This document shows, piece after piece, positions 26,469-34,046 of a stretch of DNA of 38,417 nucleotides. Made by a program: the position numbers and the translations under genes. Source of the DNA: UBA877 sp035506155 (GTDB lineage Bacteria > Chloroflexota > Anaerolineae > Anaerolineales > Villigracilaceae); the NCBI GenBank assembly GCA_035506155.1, contig DATJPX010000068.1:1-38417 (forward strand), read 5' to 3'. Under the pieces are notes generated by a model that was not told the DNA's origin, did no database searches, and saw only the letters and a program-made list of their open reading frames with translations. Within the stretch, counting starts at the first letter, position 1. Each line of letters starts with the position of its first letter.

Positions 26469-26885
26469 GTGAAAGGCCCGTACTCGCTCCGCCGCCTGCT
26501 GTGGGCCGGACCGCTCGCCACGCTGGCCGCCCTGGCCGCCAATTCCATTTATTTCATCATTACGAAAGCCTTCGGAGAGCAGTATCGCATTCCCCTGGAT
26601 ACGACCGGAGCCCACGTCAGCCCGATGCCGCCCCTGATGTTCATCCTGCCAACAGGGTTGGCAGGATTGGCGGCGAGCGTTTTCTTTGGCCTGCTGATCC
26701 GCTTCTCCCGCCTCCCCGGTGTCGTCTTCCTGTCCGTGGCAATCGCCGCCTTCATCCTTTCCCTGGGCGGACCATCCAGCCTGCCGAACACCTCCCTGAA
26801 GACCGAATTGCTCCTGAGCGGGATGAATTTGCTCACCGCCCTGCTCCTGACCGGGGGGATCCTCTTGCTGAGTCATAGAAGATGA
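26469..26885 (+). CDS. Small four-helix membrane protein, DUF6069-like
   Basis: A GTG at 26469, one nt after the previous stop, gives a 138-residue product. Four hydrophobic segments are visible: about residues 9-28 (L-L-W-A-G-P-L-A start), 56-77, 82-98 and 111-131. The layout, with a polar loop after helix 1, short loops between helices 2 and 3, and an M-N-L-L-T-A segment in the last helix, recalls DUF6069 proteins, whose function is unknown. I recognise no catalytic motif. It is the last gene of the run that starts at the phosphohexomutase gene and is followed by a strong hairpin terminator. Confidence 0.75.
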   Translation: MKGPYSLRRLLWAGPLATLAALAANSIYFIITKAFGEQYRIPLDTTGAHVSPMPPLMFILPTGLAGLAASVFFGLLIRFSRLPGVVFLSVAIAAFILSLGGPSSLPNTSLKTELLLSGMNLLTALLLTGGILLLSHRR

Positions 26886-26916
26886 AGAGGATCGGAAATT
26901 CACCTGGTGATAGTAA

Positions 26917-26945
26917 GAACGAGTCCTTGCGGACTCGTTCTTATT
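26917..26945 (+). terminator. Hairpin terminator after the membrane-protein gene (copy 1 of a duplicated hairpin)
   Basis: GAACGAGTCC (26917-26926) and GGACTCGTTC (26931-26940) form a perfect 10-bp stem with a 4-nt loop. The plus strand then reads TTATT, a weak T-tract. Given its position it probably ends the upstream plus-strand operon. It is also one copy of the direct repeat with 27030-27051. Confidence 0.65.
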
Positions 26946-26948
26946 CTG

Positions 26949-26998
26949 AGGCGTCGATGGGAGTTGCACCGTCCCATGCAATGGGGAACCCATGATGA
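26949..26998 (-). pseudogene. Decayed 3' part of a second tRNA-Cys
   Basis: On the minus strand this stretch ends exactly like the intact tRNA-Cys (acceptor 3' strand plus discriminator U) and keeps a T-arm-like hairpin. The T-loop is altered and 20 extra bases sit upstream of it. No anticodon arm, D arm or 5' acceptor strand is present, so it cannot fold as a tRNA. Confidence 0.7.
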
Positions 26999-27022
26999 AA
27001 AGGACTGACAGCACCTCTCGTG

Positions 27023-27051
27023 AAAACAAAACGAGTCCTCGCGGACTCGTT
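27023..27051 (-). terminator. Rho-independent terminator of the tRNA operon
   Basis: On the minus strand the stem AACGAGTCC/GGACTCGTT (27030-27051) is followed by TTTGTTTT, 9 nt after the tRNA-Cys 3' end. This is a canonical stem plus U-tract. Confidence 0.85.
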
Positions 27052-27060
27052 CTTATTCTG

Positions 27061-27131
27061 AGGCGTCGATGGGATTTGAACCCATGATGAGGGTTTTGCA
27101 GACCCTTGCCTTGCCACTTGGCCACGACGCC
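27061..27131 (-). tRNA. tRNA-Cys (anticodon GCA)
   Basis: A 71-nt cloverleaf: acceptor GGCGUCG pairs with CGACGCC, the anticodon stem GGGU/ACCC presents GCA, and the T-loop is U-U-C-A-A-A-U. The discriminator base is U73, the identity element for Cys. CCA is not encoded. It is last in the Phe-Gly-Cys transcript. Confidence 0.95.
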
Positions 27132-27148
27132 GTTCCGGATCGAGATTG

Positions 27149-27203
27149 AAATTGCGGATTGCTGACTGACAATTCGCAATCATCAATCTGCAATCCGCAA
27201 TCT
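27149..27203. repeat. Dyad element between tRNA-Gly and tRNA-Cys
   Basis: A perfect 12-bp inverted repeat, ATTGCGGATTGC (27151-27162) and GCAATCCGCAAT (27190-27201), encloses more copies of CAAT/GCAATC-like units with a period of about 7-8 bp. The design is the same as the elements at 20536 and 24862. Confidence 0.75.
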
Positions 27204-27207
27204 GTAG

Positions 27208-27279
<72 letters not shown>

Positions 27280-27301
27280 AGGTGGCCTATTCAGGCCGAG
27301 G

Positions 27302-27374
27302 TGCCGAGAGCCAGGATCGAACTGGCGACACCGCAATTTTCAGTCGCGTGCTCTACCAACTGAGCTATCTCGGC
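27302..27374 (-). tRNA. tRNA-Phe (anticodon GAA)
   Basis: A 73-nt cloverleaf: acceptor GCCGAGA pairs with UCUCGGC, the D arm has A-G-C-U-C-A-G-U-U-G-G-U, and the loop C-U-G-A-A-A-A presents GAA. The T-loop is U-U-C-G-A-U-C and the discriminator is A73. CCA is not encoded. It is first in the tRNA transcript. Confidence 0.96.
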
Positions 27375-27404
27375 CTGGACACGTTCCTTCGTTCGAGCGA
27401 AGGG

Positions 27405-27434
27405 ATTTTACACGCACTGAGGAAGATTGTCAAG
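27405..27434 (-). promoter_or_regulatory. Promoter of the tRNA-Phe-Gly-Cys operon
   Basis: On the minus strand a perfect TTGACA (27434-27429) is followed after 18 bp by TAAAAT (27410-27405), about 30 nt upstream of tRNA-Phe. A second AGGGATTTTACAC copy at 27458-27470 repeats the -10 region 57 bp further upstream (also TAAAAT on the minus strand). Confidence 0.8.
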
Positions 27435-27540
27435 CAAAGCCCAAAAATCATTTTACAGGGATTTTACACTCCTGCCATACACCGGTTACTTGACAGACCT
27501 ACAATGCAGATAACAAACCGGAAAGGAAAGGAGAATATCC

Positions 27541-28095
27541 ATGTTCAAGAAAACCAGTTGGTTCAAGAAAATTGCCCTGGGCGCCCTGGTCGTGGCGCTC
27601 GGATTGGCGGCCTTCCCCGCCCTCGGCGCTTCGGCGGCCGGATTGAACGACCAGACGACCCCCCCGGCAAATCAGCCGAACTACGCCCGTCTGCAGCAAG
27701 TCTGGGCGCGTGAACAATCCGTCTACCAGCGCGAAGGCAACGCACTGTCCAAGGCGAGCGGCTTCATCACCAAGGCCCAGGCCCTGCTCGACAAGGCGAC
27801 CGCCAAGGGCTGGGATACCTCCGCCGTGCAGGCTGCCCTGAACGCCTTCGCCGCCGCCATCCCAGCCGCCCAGACGGCCCACGACGCCGGCGCCAGCATC
27901 ATCAGCAGCCACGCCGGTTTCGACGCCGACGGCAATGTCACCGACCGGGCGACCGCCCTCCAGACCGTCAAAGACCTGCGGGATGTGCTCAAGAACACCC
28001 GCACAGCCATGAACGGCACCGGCAAGGCCCTGCACGAAGCCATCAAGGCCCTGCGGGAAGCCCATCCCCGCCCGACCCCCACGGCCACACCCTAG
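27541..28095 (+). CDS. Small exported alpha-helical protein of unknown function
   Basis: The 184-residue product starts at an ATG with a strong GGAAAGGAG ribosome binding site ending 8 nt upstream. Residues 1-33 form a Sec signal: K-K-x-S-W-F-K-K, a Leu/Val/Ala core, and a likely cleavage site near A-L-G-A-S-A. The mature part is rich in Ala, Lys, Gln and Asp in heptad-like patterns and predicts three or four long helices, possibly a coiled bundle. The tail is Pro/Thr-rich (R-P-T-P-T-A-T-P). There are no Cys and no known motif, so I assign no function. A TTGACA at 27490 with a poor -10 (TAACAA at 27511) may be its promoter. It is monocistronic, closed by the terminator at 28116. Confidence 0.85.
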   Translation: MFKKTSWFKKIALGALVVALGLAAFPALGASAAGLNDQTTPPANQPNYARLQQVWAREQSVYQREGNALSKASGFITKAQALLDKATAKGWDTSAVQAALNAFAAAIPAAQTAHDAGASIISSHAGFDADGNVTDRATALQTVKDLRDVLKNTRTAMNGTGKALHEAIKALREAHPRPTPTATP

Positions 28096-28115
28096 TTCGT
28101 TCCTCCCTCCCCGCG

Positions 28116-28146
28116 GAGAGACATGGCTTGGGCCATGTCTCTCTTT
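28116..28146 (+). terminator. Rho-independent terminator after the exported-protein gene
   Basis: GAGAGACATGGC (28116-28127) and GCCATGTCTCTC (28132-28143) form a perfect 12-bp stem with a TTGG loop, followed by a short TTT tract. Confidence 0.85.
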
Positions 28147-28205
28147 CGCGAGTCTGGCCGGTCCCCTTTTGCAGTAGAATCAGGAAAACGATTCGAGAGG
28201 TAAAC

Positions 28206-28589
28206 ATGGACAAAAAAGTCATCAAGAGCGATAAAGCCCCCAAGGCCCTTGGGCCCTACTCCGTTGCCATCCTGGCCGGCATGTTCGTCTTCACCTCCGG
28301 CCAGCTCGGCCTGGATCCGGCCACCGGGGAACTCGTCCCGGGCGGGATCGAAGCCGAGACCCGCCAGGCGCTGACCAACCTCAGCCACGTCCTGGCCGAT
28401 TCCGGGTCCGGGTTGGACGCGGCGGTCAAGACAACCGTCTTCCTGAAGGATATGGGAGAATTTGCCAGGATGAACGCCGTCTACGCCGAGTTCTTCCCGG
28501 CGAACCCGCCCGCCCGCAGCACCGTGCAGGTGGCAGCCCTGCCCAAGGGCGGCGCGGTCGAGATCGAAGTCGTTGCCCTGGTCAAATGA
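28206..28589 (+). CDS. ridA: RidA family enamine/imine deaminase
   Basis: The 127-residue protein begins at an ATG preceded by GAGAGG with 4 nt spacing; a TAGAAT -10-like hexamer lies at 28175. Family features: G-P-Y-S near residue 18, T-S-G-Q-L-G near 34, and P-A-R-S-T-V-Q-V near 102, whose Arg binds the substrate carboxylate. A glutamate near residue 118 (E-I-E) matches the catalytic pattern. RidA hydrolyses reactive 2-aminoacrylate and related enamines released by PLP enzymes, protecting the cell. Its TGA overlaps the response-regulator ATG (ATGA), so the pair is translationally coupled. This is an unusual partner for a two-component system; whether the coupling is functional is unknown. 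Confidence 0.93.
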   Translation: MDKKVIKSDKAPKALGPYSVAILAGMFVFTSGQLGLDPATGELVPGGIEAETRQALTNLSHVLADSGSGLDAAVKTTVFLKDMGEFARMNAVYAEFFPANPPARSTVQVAALPKGGAVEIEVVALVK

Positions 28590-29266
28590 GCTCCGAGCTG
28601 ATCCTGCTCGTCGACGACGAGCCGTCCATCGTCCAGTTGGCGCGCATGTACCTGGAGCGGGAAAACTTTCGGGTGGAAGCCGCCGGTGACGGCGAGGCCG
28701 CCCTGGAAAGGATCGACCGGCTGAAACCGGACCTGGTCGTCCTGGACGTCATGCTCCCCAAAATGGACGGGTTCGAAGTCTGCCGCCGGGTGCGGGCAGG
28801 GAACGACCCGGTCGCCATCATCATGCTGACCGCCCGGGATGAGGACATCGACAAGATTCTCGGCCTGGAACTGGGAGCGGATGATTACCTGACCAAACCG
28901 TTCAACCCGCGTGAACTGGTGGCGCGGGTCAAGGCCATCCTGCGGCGTATGGACCGGCCCGCCCAGCCGGAGGCCAAGCCGATCCGCCTGGGGCCCCTGA
29001 CCATCGACCCGAACCAGCGCGAAGCCAGCCTCGACAGCCGGGTCCTCGATCTGCGCACCCAGGAATTCGAAGTGTTGCTCGTCCTGGCCGGTCAACCGGG
29101 ACGCGTCTTCACCCGTGAACAGCTCCTCCAGCAGGCCTGGGGCTATGACTTCTACGGACAAACCCGCACGGTGGACGTACATGTCGCCCACCTGCGCAAG
29201 AAATTGACCGGCAGCCCGGTAACCATCGAAACCGTCACCGGGATCGGCTACAAACTGGTCGTTTGA
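28586..29266 (+). CDS. OmpR/PhoB-family response regulator
   Basis: The 226-residue protein has a receiver domain (about 1-118) with the acidic pocket D10/D11, the phospho-acceptor D54 in V-V-L-D-V-M-L-P, T82 and K104 in L-T-K-P-F. A winged-helix domain (about 130-225) carries R-T-V-D-V-H-V-A-H-L-R-K-K and ends in G-I-G-Y-K-L. It should bind direct-repeat DNA as a dimer once phosphorylated by the next gene's kinase. Start and stop overlap both neighbours (ATGA with ridA, TGATG with the kinase). Its targets are not visible here. The polysaccharide genes directly downstream are the most obvious candidates. Confidence 0.95.
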   Translation: MSSELILLVDDEPSIVQLARMYLERENFRVEAAGDGEAALERIDRLKPDLVVLDVMLPKMDGFEVCRRVRAGNDPVAIIMLTARDEDIDKILGLELGADDYLTKPFNPRELVARVKAILRRMDRPAQPEAKPIRLGPLTIDPNQREASLDSRVLDLRTQEFEVLLVLAGQPGRVFTREQLLQQAWGYDFYGQTRTVDVHVAHLRKKLTGSPVTIETVTGIGYKLVV

Positions 29267-30678
29267 TGTTCTCTTCCCTGCGTTCGCGATTATGGTGGAG
29301 CTACCTGCTCGTCAGCATGGCCGCCCTGGGGGTGGTGGCGATCGTCCTGTTCATCTACATCGTTCAAAATCCATCCACCTACCGCCAGGCCAGCGCCCGG
29401 CTGACGGTCGTCGCGGCGCTCCTGCGCAGGAACGAAATCGAGCTGGCGAAGTTCACCCCTGTCCAGCTCCAAGCGCGCCTCGAGCAGGTCGGCGCCAATT
29501 ACGATACCCGCATCGTCGTCTTCAATAAAAAGAGGCAGGTGCTTGCCGACTCGCAATCCGCCCAGCAAAGCCCCCTCCAGATGCCCCTCCTGCCACGTCT
29601 GCGCATCTCTTCGGTGCTGCGCGATTCGAGCGGCCAGTCCTGGATCTACATCATCCAGCATCTGGGGAACGGGGACTGGCTGCTGGTGGCCGTACCCCGC
29701 CCGGCGGTCCCGCTCCTGACCGTCCTGAGCGACGAGCTGATGCTCCCGATCCTGGGCGCGGCGGTGGTGGCGCTGCTCATTTCCCTGCTGGTGGCATACT
29801 GGCTCGCCCGCTGGATCGGCAGTCCGCTCCAGCGGGTGGTGGTTGCCTCCCGCGGCATGCCGTCGGCCGAAGCCAAGCCCATCCCGCCGCAGGGGCCGCA
29901 GGAGGTCCAGGAACTGGCCCTGGCATTCAACGATCTAAACCAGCGCGTCCTGACCTCGCAGCAATCCCAGCGCGAATTCGTCGCCAACGTCTCCCACGAG
30001 CTCAAAACCCCACTGACTTCGGTGCAGGGCTTCGCCCAGGCCATCCTGGATGGGGCGGTCAGCTCTCCGGAAGACCAAAAGCGGGCCGCCAAAGTCATCT
30101 ACGACGAGGCCGGGCGGATGCACCGCATGGTCCTCGACCTGCTCGACCTGGCCCGCCTGGACGCCGGCACCCTGGAATTGAAGCGCGCCCCTGTCGACCT
30201 GCCCGCCCTTCTCCGCAATGTGGTCGAGAAGTTCACTCCCCAGGCCCGCCAGGGCCAGGTGGACATCCGCGTGGAAGCCTCCCCGACCCCTGCGATCACC
30301 GGCGACGGGGATCGCCTTTCGCAGGTCTTCACCAACTTGGTGGACAACGCCCTCAAGAATACGCCTCCCGGCGGCCGAATCAGCCTGCGGGTCACGCCTG
30401 CCGGCCCGTACGCCCAGGTGGACGTGACAGACAGCGGCGCAGGCATCTCCGCCGAGGCTCAGGCGCACATTTTCGAGCGCTTCTACCAGGCCGATCCCTC
30501 CCGACAAGGCGGCGAAAAGCACGGCACCGGTCTTGGGCTGGCCATCGTCAAGGAAATCGTGGCGGCGCATGGTGGTAAAATAAGCGTTCGCAGCACCCCG
30601 GGTGCGGGGAGTACATTTTCCGTCCTCCTGCCGCCCACGACGCCGGACGCATCGACCCTGATCCGGCGAAAAACGTAG
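29266..30678 (+). CDS. Membrane sensor histidine kinase
   Basis: The 470-residue kinase starts at the ATG that overlaps the regulator stop (TGATG). Membrane helix 1 is at about residues 12-33, an extracytoplasmic domain of about 125 residues follows, and helix 2 is at about 158-183. Next come a short HAMP-like linker, the phosphorylation box with H244 in N-V-S-H-E-L-K-T-P-L, the N box around N357-N361, the D-S-G-A-G-I ATP lid at about 389 and G-T-G-L-G-L at about 420. The N-terminal sensor region has no motif I recognise, so its signal is unknown. The layout is that of PhoR/WalK-type kinases. The following glycosyltransferase starts 6 nt after its stop. Confidence 0.95.
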   Translation: MFSSLRSRLWWSYLLVSMAALGVVAIVLFIYIVQNPSTYRQASARLTVVAALLRRNEIELAKFTPVQLQARLEQVGANYDTRIVVFNKKRQVLADSQSAQQSPLQMPLLPRLRISSVLRDSSGQSWIYIIQHLGNGDWLLVAVPRPAVPLLTVLSDELMLPILGAAVVALLISLLVAYWLARWIGSPLQRVVVASRGMPSAEAKPIPPQGPQEVQELALAFNDLNQRVLTSQQSQREFVANVSHELKTPLTSVQGFAQAILDGAVSSPEDQKRAAKVIYDEAGRMHRMVLDLLDLARLDAGTLELKRAPVDLPALLRNVVEKFTPQARQGQVDIRVEASPTPAITGDGDRLSQVFTNLVDNALKNTPPGGRISLRVTPAGPYAQVDVTDSGAGISAEAQAHIFERFYQADPSRQGGEKHGTGLGLAIVKEIVAAHGGKISVRSTPGAGSTFSVLLPPTTPDASTLIRRKT

Positions 30679-30684
30679 AGCGTC

Positions 30685-31704
30685 ATGCCTTCTGTTTCCA
30701 TAGTCATTCCCTGCTACAACGAGCAAGACACCATCCGCAGCCTGCTCGAGGCGATTTACGCGCAGACCTATCCGCGCGCCGACCTGGAAGTGGTCATCGC
30801 GGACGGTATGTCGACAGACAGGACGCGGGCCGAGATTTCCTCGTTTGCCGATCTCCATCCCGACCTGCATATCGCCCTGGTCGACAACCCCAAACGGATC
30901 ATTCCGGCCGCGCTGAATTGCGCCTTGAAGGAAGCCACAGGCGAGATCATCGTCCGCATGGACGCCCATTCGAAACCCTACCCGGATTACGTCGAACGCA
31001 GCATATCGGACCTGGAAGCCGGGCTGGGCGACAACGTTGGCGGGCTGTGGGAGATCCAGCCCGGGGCGCGGACCTGGATGGCAGGCGCCATCGCCGCGGC
31101 GGCCTCCCACCCGATCGGGGTGGGCGACGCCCTCTACCGGCATGCCGAGAAGGCCGCCCTGGTGGACACCGTTCCCTTCGGCGCCTTCAAGCGCGAGCTG
31201 CTGGCGTTGGTGGGTTTTTACGACGAAAGCCTGCTCTCCAACGAGGATTACGAATTCAACGCCCGCATCCGCCAATCGGGCGGGAAGATCTGGCTCGACC
31301 CGTCCATCCGGACCATCTATTTCGCCCGGCCCACGCTGGCGGAACTGGCCAGGCAATACGCCCGCTATGGCTTCTGGAAGTGGTGCATGCTGCGCCGCTA
31401 TCCCGGGACTCTGCGCTGGCGCCAGGGGCTGCCGCCGCTGTTCGTCCTGAGCCTGATCGGCGGGACGATCCTGGGAATCTTCTTCCCCATTTTCCGTTCC
31501 CTTTTAGCCTTTGAAGTCCTTATTTACATCGTTGTCCTGGCCGCGGCCGGGCTGCGCGCCGCCATTCGGCAGAAAAAAGCCTCCCTTTTTGCCGGCCTGC
31601 CGCTCGCCATCGCCTGCATGCACATCACCTGGGGGGCAGGCTTTTTATGGAGTATGATTAGGGGAATATTCACCAATCGGAGAGGAAATCATGCCATCCC
31701 CTAG
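30685..31704 (+). CDS. Family 2 glycosyltransferase with C-terminal membrane segments
   Basis: The 339-residue protein opens with the GT-A nucleotide-binding strand S-I-V-I-P-C-Y-N-E and has V-I-A-D-G-M-S-T-D-R-T near residue 38 and the metal-binding region M-D-A-H-S near 92. An E-D-Y-E-F motif near 189 corresponds to the usual catalytic acid region. About residues 250-335 contain two to three hydrophobic helices, so it is membrane-attached. The family resembles succinoglycan ExoA-type enzymes, which add sugars to a lipid-linked oligosaccharide; the actual sugar is unknown. It begins 6 nt after the kinase stop with a weak ribosome binding site, and its end overlaps the next gene by 14 nt. Confidence 0.9.
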   Translation: MPSVSIVIPCYNEQDTIRSLLEAIYAQTYPRADLEVVIADGMSTDRTRAEISSFADLHPDLHIALVDNPKRIIPAALNCALKEATGEIIVRMDAHSKPYPDYVERSISDLEAGLGDNVGGLWEIQPGARTWMAGAIAAAASHPIGVGDALYRHAEKAALVDTVPFGAFKRELLALVGFYDESLLSNEDYEFNARIRQSGGKIWLDPSIRTIYFARPTLAELARQYARYGFWKWCMLRRYPGTLRWRQGLPPLFVLSLIGGTILGIFFPIFRSLLAFEVLIYIVVLAAAGLRAAIRQKKASLFAGLPLAIACMHITWGAGFLWSMIRGIFTNRRGNHAIP

Positions 31705-33115
31705 CCATTCCAGACCGCTCACCTGGCGTGTGCGGACGCGCGAACAACGAACGATCCTGCTGATCGGCGACCTGTTCGTCTCCATCCTGGCGCTGCTGGG
31801 CGGATTGTATTTTTGGGGGCAGAAGGACGCCTGGCTGAAGTTCTCGCTGGATTTTCTGAAACAGCGCGTCGAATTCTGGTTCTACCTCCTTCCGGTCATC
31901 TGGATGGTGCTCCTGGTCGAGCTCTACGATGCCCACCGGGCCAAGAACCTGCGCAAGACCCTGGCCGGCATCGCCCTGGCAGGCCTGATCGGATTGTTGC
32001 TTTACGCCCTGGTTTACATGATCTCGCCCCAGCGCTCGCTGCCGCGCCTCGGGATCGGATTCTTCCTGATCTTCGCCTCCACCCTGACCTTTCTCTGGCG
32101 ATTGATCTACATTCAAATCTTCACCGCCCAGGCATTCCTGCGGCGCGTCCTGATTTTCGGGGCCGGCCAGGCCGGCCAGACCCTCGCCCAGGCCTATAAC
32201 CTCCTGAATCCGCAGCCGTTCTTCCTGGTCGGTTTCATGGACGACGACCCGAGGAAGGCCGGCAAGACGCTGGAAGGATTCCCCATCCTGGCGGGCGGAA
32301 ATGAACTCCTCCAGACCATCGAATCGAAAGGCATCACCGAGGTGGTCATCGCCATCACCGGCGAGATGCGCGGCGATACCTTCCAGACCCTCCTCGACGC
32401 CCAGGAAAGCGGCGTGGACATCGTCCCGATGCCCACCCTGTACGAGGAACTGCTCGGGCGCGTCCCGATCCACCATCTCGAATCCGATTGGCTGATCCGC
32501 TCCTTCGTAGACCAGGCCCGCGTCAGCGGGTTTTACGAGATCGGCAAGCGCCTGCTCGACATCCTCGCCGGCCTGGTCGGGATGGGCATTTACCTGCTTC
32601 TCTATCCGTTCGTCGCCATCCTGATCCTGCTCGACAGCGGCAGGCCCGTCCTCTACAAACAGGTCCGTTCCGGGCGGGGCGGGAAACCCTTCCTGGTCTA
32701 TAAATTCCGGACCATGCGCCAGGATGCCGAGAAGGATGGCAAGGTCCAATTGACCCAGGAAAAGGACGATCGCATCACCCGCTTCGGCAATTTCCTCCGC
32801 CGCACCCACATCGACGAATTCCCGCAATTCTGGAACGTCTTGCGCGGTGAGATGAGCCTGATCGGCCCGCGCTCCGAGCGCCCGGAATGGATCGCCGACT
32901 TCCAGAAGCAGATCCCCTTCTATCGGGCGCGCCTGCTCGTCAAGCCGGGCCTGACCGGCTGGGCCCAGGTCAATTACAGCTACTACGCCACCGTCGAAGA
33001 GATGGCCATCAAGCTCGAGTACGACTTGTATTACATCAAGCATCGTAACCTGCTGATGGACTTCCTCATCATGTTCCGCACCGTCGCCCAGGTCGTCAGG
33101 TTCCAGGGAAGATAG
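31691..33115 (+). CDS. Polyprenyl glycosylphosphotransferase (WbaP/WcaJ-like exopolysaccharide initiating enzyme)
   Basis: The 474-residue protein has a GGAGAGG ribosome binding site before its ATG. The N-terminal ~140 residues hold four hydrophobic helices. The middle (about 150-270) is a Rossmann-like domain with G-A-G-Q-A-G. The C-terminal sugar-transferase domain starts near K-R-L-L-D-I-L-A and has Y-K-F-R-T-M, R-R-T-H-I-D-E-F-P-Q, G-P-R-S-E-R-P and P-G-L-T-G-W-A-Q. Enzymes of this family move a hexose-1-phosphate from a nucleotide sugar to undecaprenyl phosphate, the first step of capsule or exopolysaccharide assembly at the inner face of the membrane. The sugar (glucose, galactose or a modified one) is not readable. 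Confidence 0.94.
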   Translation: MPSPSHSRPLTWRVRTREQRTILLIGDLFVSILALLGGLYFWGQKDAWLKFSLDFLKQRVEFWFYLLPVIWMVLLVELYDAHRAKNLRKTLAGIALAGLIGLLLYALVYMISPQRSLPRLGIGFFLIFASTLTFLWRLIYIQIFTAQAFLRRVLIFGAGQAGQTLAQAYNLLNPQPFFLVGFMDDDPRKAGKTLEGFPILAGGNELLQTIESKGITEVVIAITGEMRGDTFQTLLDAQESGVDIVPMPTLYEELLGRVPIHHLESDWLIRSFVDQARVSGFYEIGKRLLDILAGLVGMGIYLLLYPFVAILILLDSGRPVLYKQVRSGRGGKPFLVYKFRTMRQDAEKDGKVQLTQEKDDRITRFGNFLRRTHIDEFPQFWNVLRGEMSLIGPRSERPEWIADFQKQIPFYRARLLVKPGLTGWAQVNYSYYATVEEMAIKLEYDLYYIKHRNLLMDFLIMFRTVAQVVRFQGR

Positions 33116-33119
33116 CCGC

Positions 33120-34046
33120 GTGCGCGCTCTCGTGACCGGTGGAGCCGGATTTATCGGTTCCCACATTGTGGAAGAGTTGTTGCGAGGCGGGCATTCGGTC
33201 CGCGTCCTGGATAATTTTTCCTCCGGGAGGCGGGAAAACCTGCACCTCTTCCGGGGAGACCTGGAAATCCTGGAGGGCGACCTGCGCGACCCCCAGGCGG
33301 TCAAGGCAGCCGTTCGGGACGTCGAATTCGTTTTCCACCTGGCGGCTTTCGTCTCCGTACCGCAATCCATGTCGGACCCGGAAACTTGTTTCGCCATCAA
33401 CGCCGGCGGGACGGTGACCCTGCTAGAAGCCGCCCGCCAGGCGGAGGTTCGAAAAGTGGTCCTCTCGTCGAGTACTGCGGTCTACGGCGACACCGACCGC
33501 TTCCCCACCGACGAAACGACCCCCCTGCTGCCGCTTTCCCCCTACGCCGTTTCCAAACAGGTCAACGAGCTGTATGCCCGCCTGTACACCCGGGTCTTCC
33601 ATCTGCCGGTGGTGGCCTTGCGCTATTTCAACGTCTACGGTCCCCGCCAGCGTCCCGACTCCGATTATGCCGCCGCCATCCCCATTTTCATCCGCCGGCT
33701 GGTGGCCGGGCAGCCGCTGACGATCTACGGGGACGGCAAACAAAGCCGGGATTTTATTTTTGTCAAGGATGTGGTCCGTGCCAACTGGCTGGCCGCCCAA
33801 TCGGAGGCAGCCGGGGAAGCCTTCAATGTCTGCACCGGCCGCGAGACCAGCCTGCTCGACCTGATGGAGGAGTTGAGTGAGATCGCCCCCCATCAGCCCG
33901 AGGTCCGTTTCGAAGCGCCCCGCCCAGGCGACATCTACCGTTCGGCCGGCAGTCCCGAAAAAGCCGCCGCGGGCCTGGGGTTCCGGGCGGAAGTATCCCT
34001 GGCAGACGGCCTGGCCCAAACGGTCGAATGGATGGAAAACAAATGA
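33120..34046 (+). CDS. NAD-dependent nucleotide-sugar epimerase/dehydratase (extended SDR, GalE-like)
   Basis: The 308-residue protein starts at GTG 33120, 4 nt after the previous stop. It has the NAD-binding G7-x2-G10-x2-G13 in V-T-G-G-A-G-F-I-G-S, D-N-F-S-S-G near 31, S-S-S-T-A-V-Y-G near 116, and the catalytic Y142-x3-K146. R-Y-F-N-V-Y-G-P-R near residue 170 is the usual substrate-region motif. These enzymes are mostly UDP-glucose or UDP-GlcNAc 4-epimerases, and here it probably prepares a sugar for the neighbouring glycan enzymes. Its stop overlaps the next ATG (ATGA). Confidence 0.93.
   Translation: MRALVTGGAGFIGSHIVEELLRGGHSVRVLDNFSSGRRENLHLFRGDLEILEGDLRDPQAVKAAVRDVEFVFHLAAFVSVPQSMSDPETCFAINAGGTVTLLEAARQAEVRKVVLSSSTAVYGDTDRFPTDETTPLLPLSPYAVSKQVNELYARLYTRVFHLPVVALRYFNVYGPRQRPDSDYAAAIPIFIRRLVAGQPLTIYGDGKQSRDFIFVKDVVRANWLAAQSEAAGEAFNVCTGRETSLLDLMEELSEIAPHQPEVRFEAPRPGDIYRSAGSPEKAAAGLGFRAEVSLADGLAQTVEWMENK

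Larger units (their letters stand above)
26918..27074. repeat. 45-bp direct repeat carrying a terminator and the tRNA-Cys 3' end
   Basis: 26918-26962 and 27030-27074 are identical but for one base (T at 26928 versus C at 27040), at an offset of 112 bp. Each copy contains the hairpin and the last 14 bases of a tRNA-Cys. A further 13-bp match (GAACCCATGATGA) follows at 26986 and 27078, where copy 1 has a 20-bp insertion. Confidence 0.9.

Noticed and set aside
27490..27516. TTGACA at 27490 as a full promoter for the exported-protein gene
   Set aside because: The -35 is perfect, but the only -10 candidates (TAACAA at 15 bp spacing, or TACAAT 4 bp away) are poorly placed, so it is mentioned only in the gene entry.
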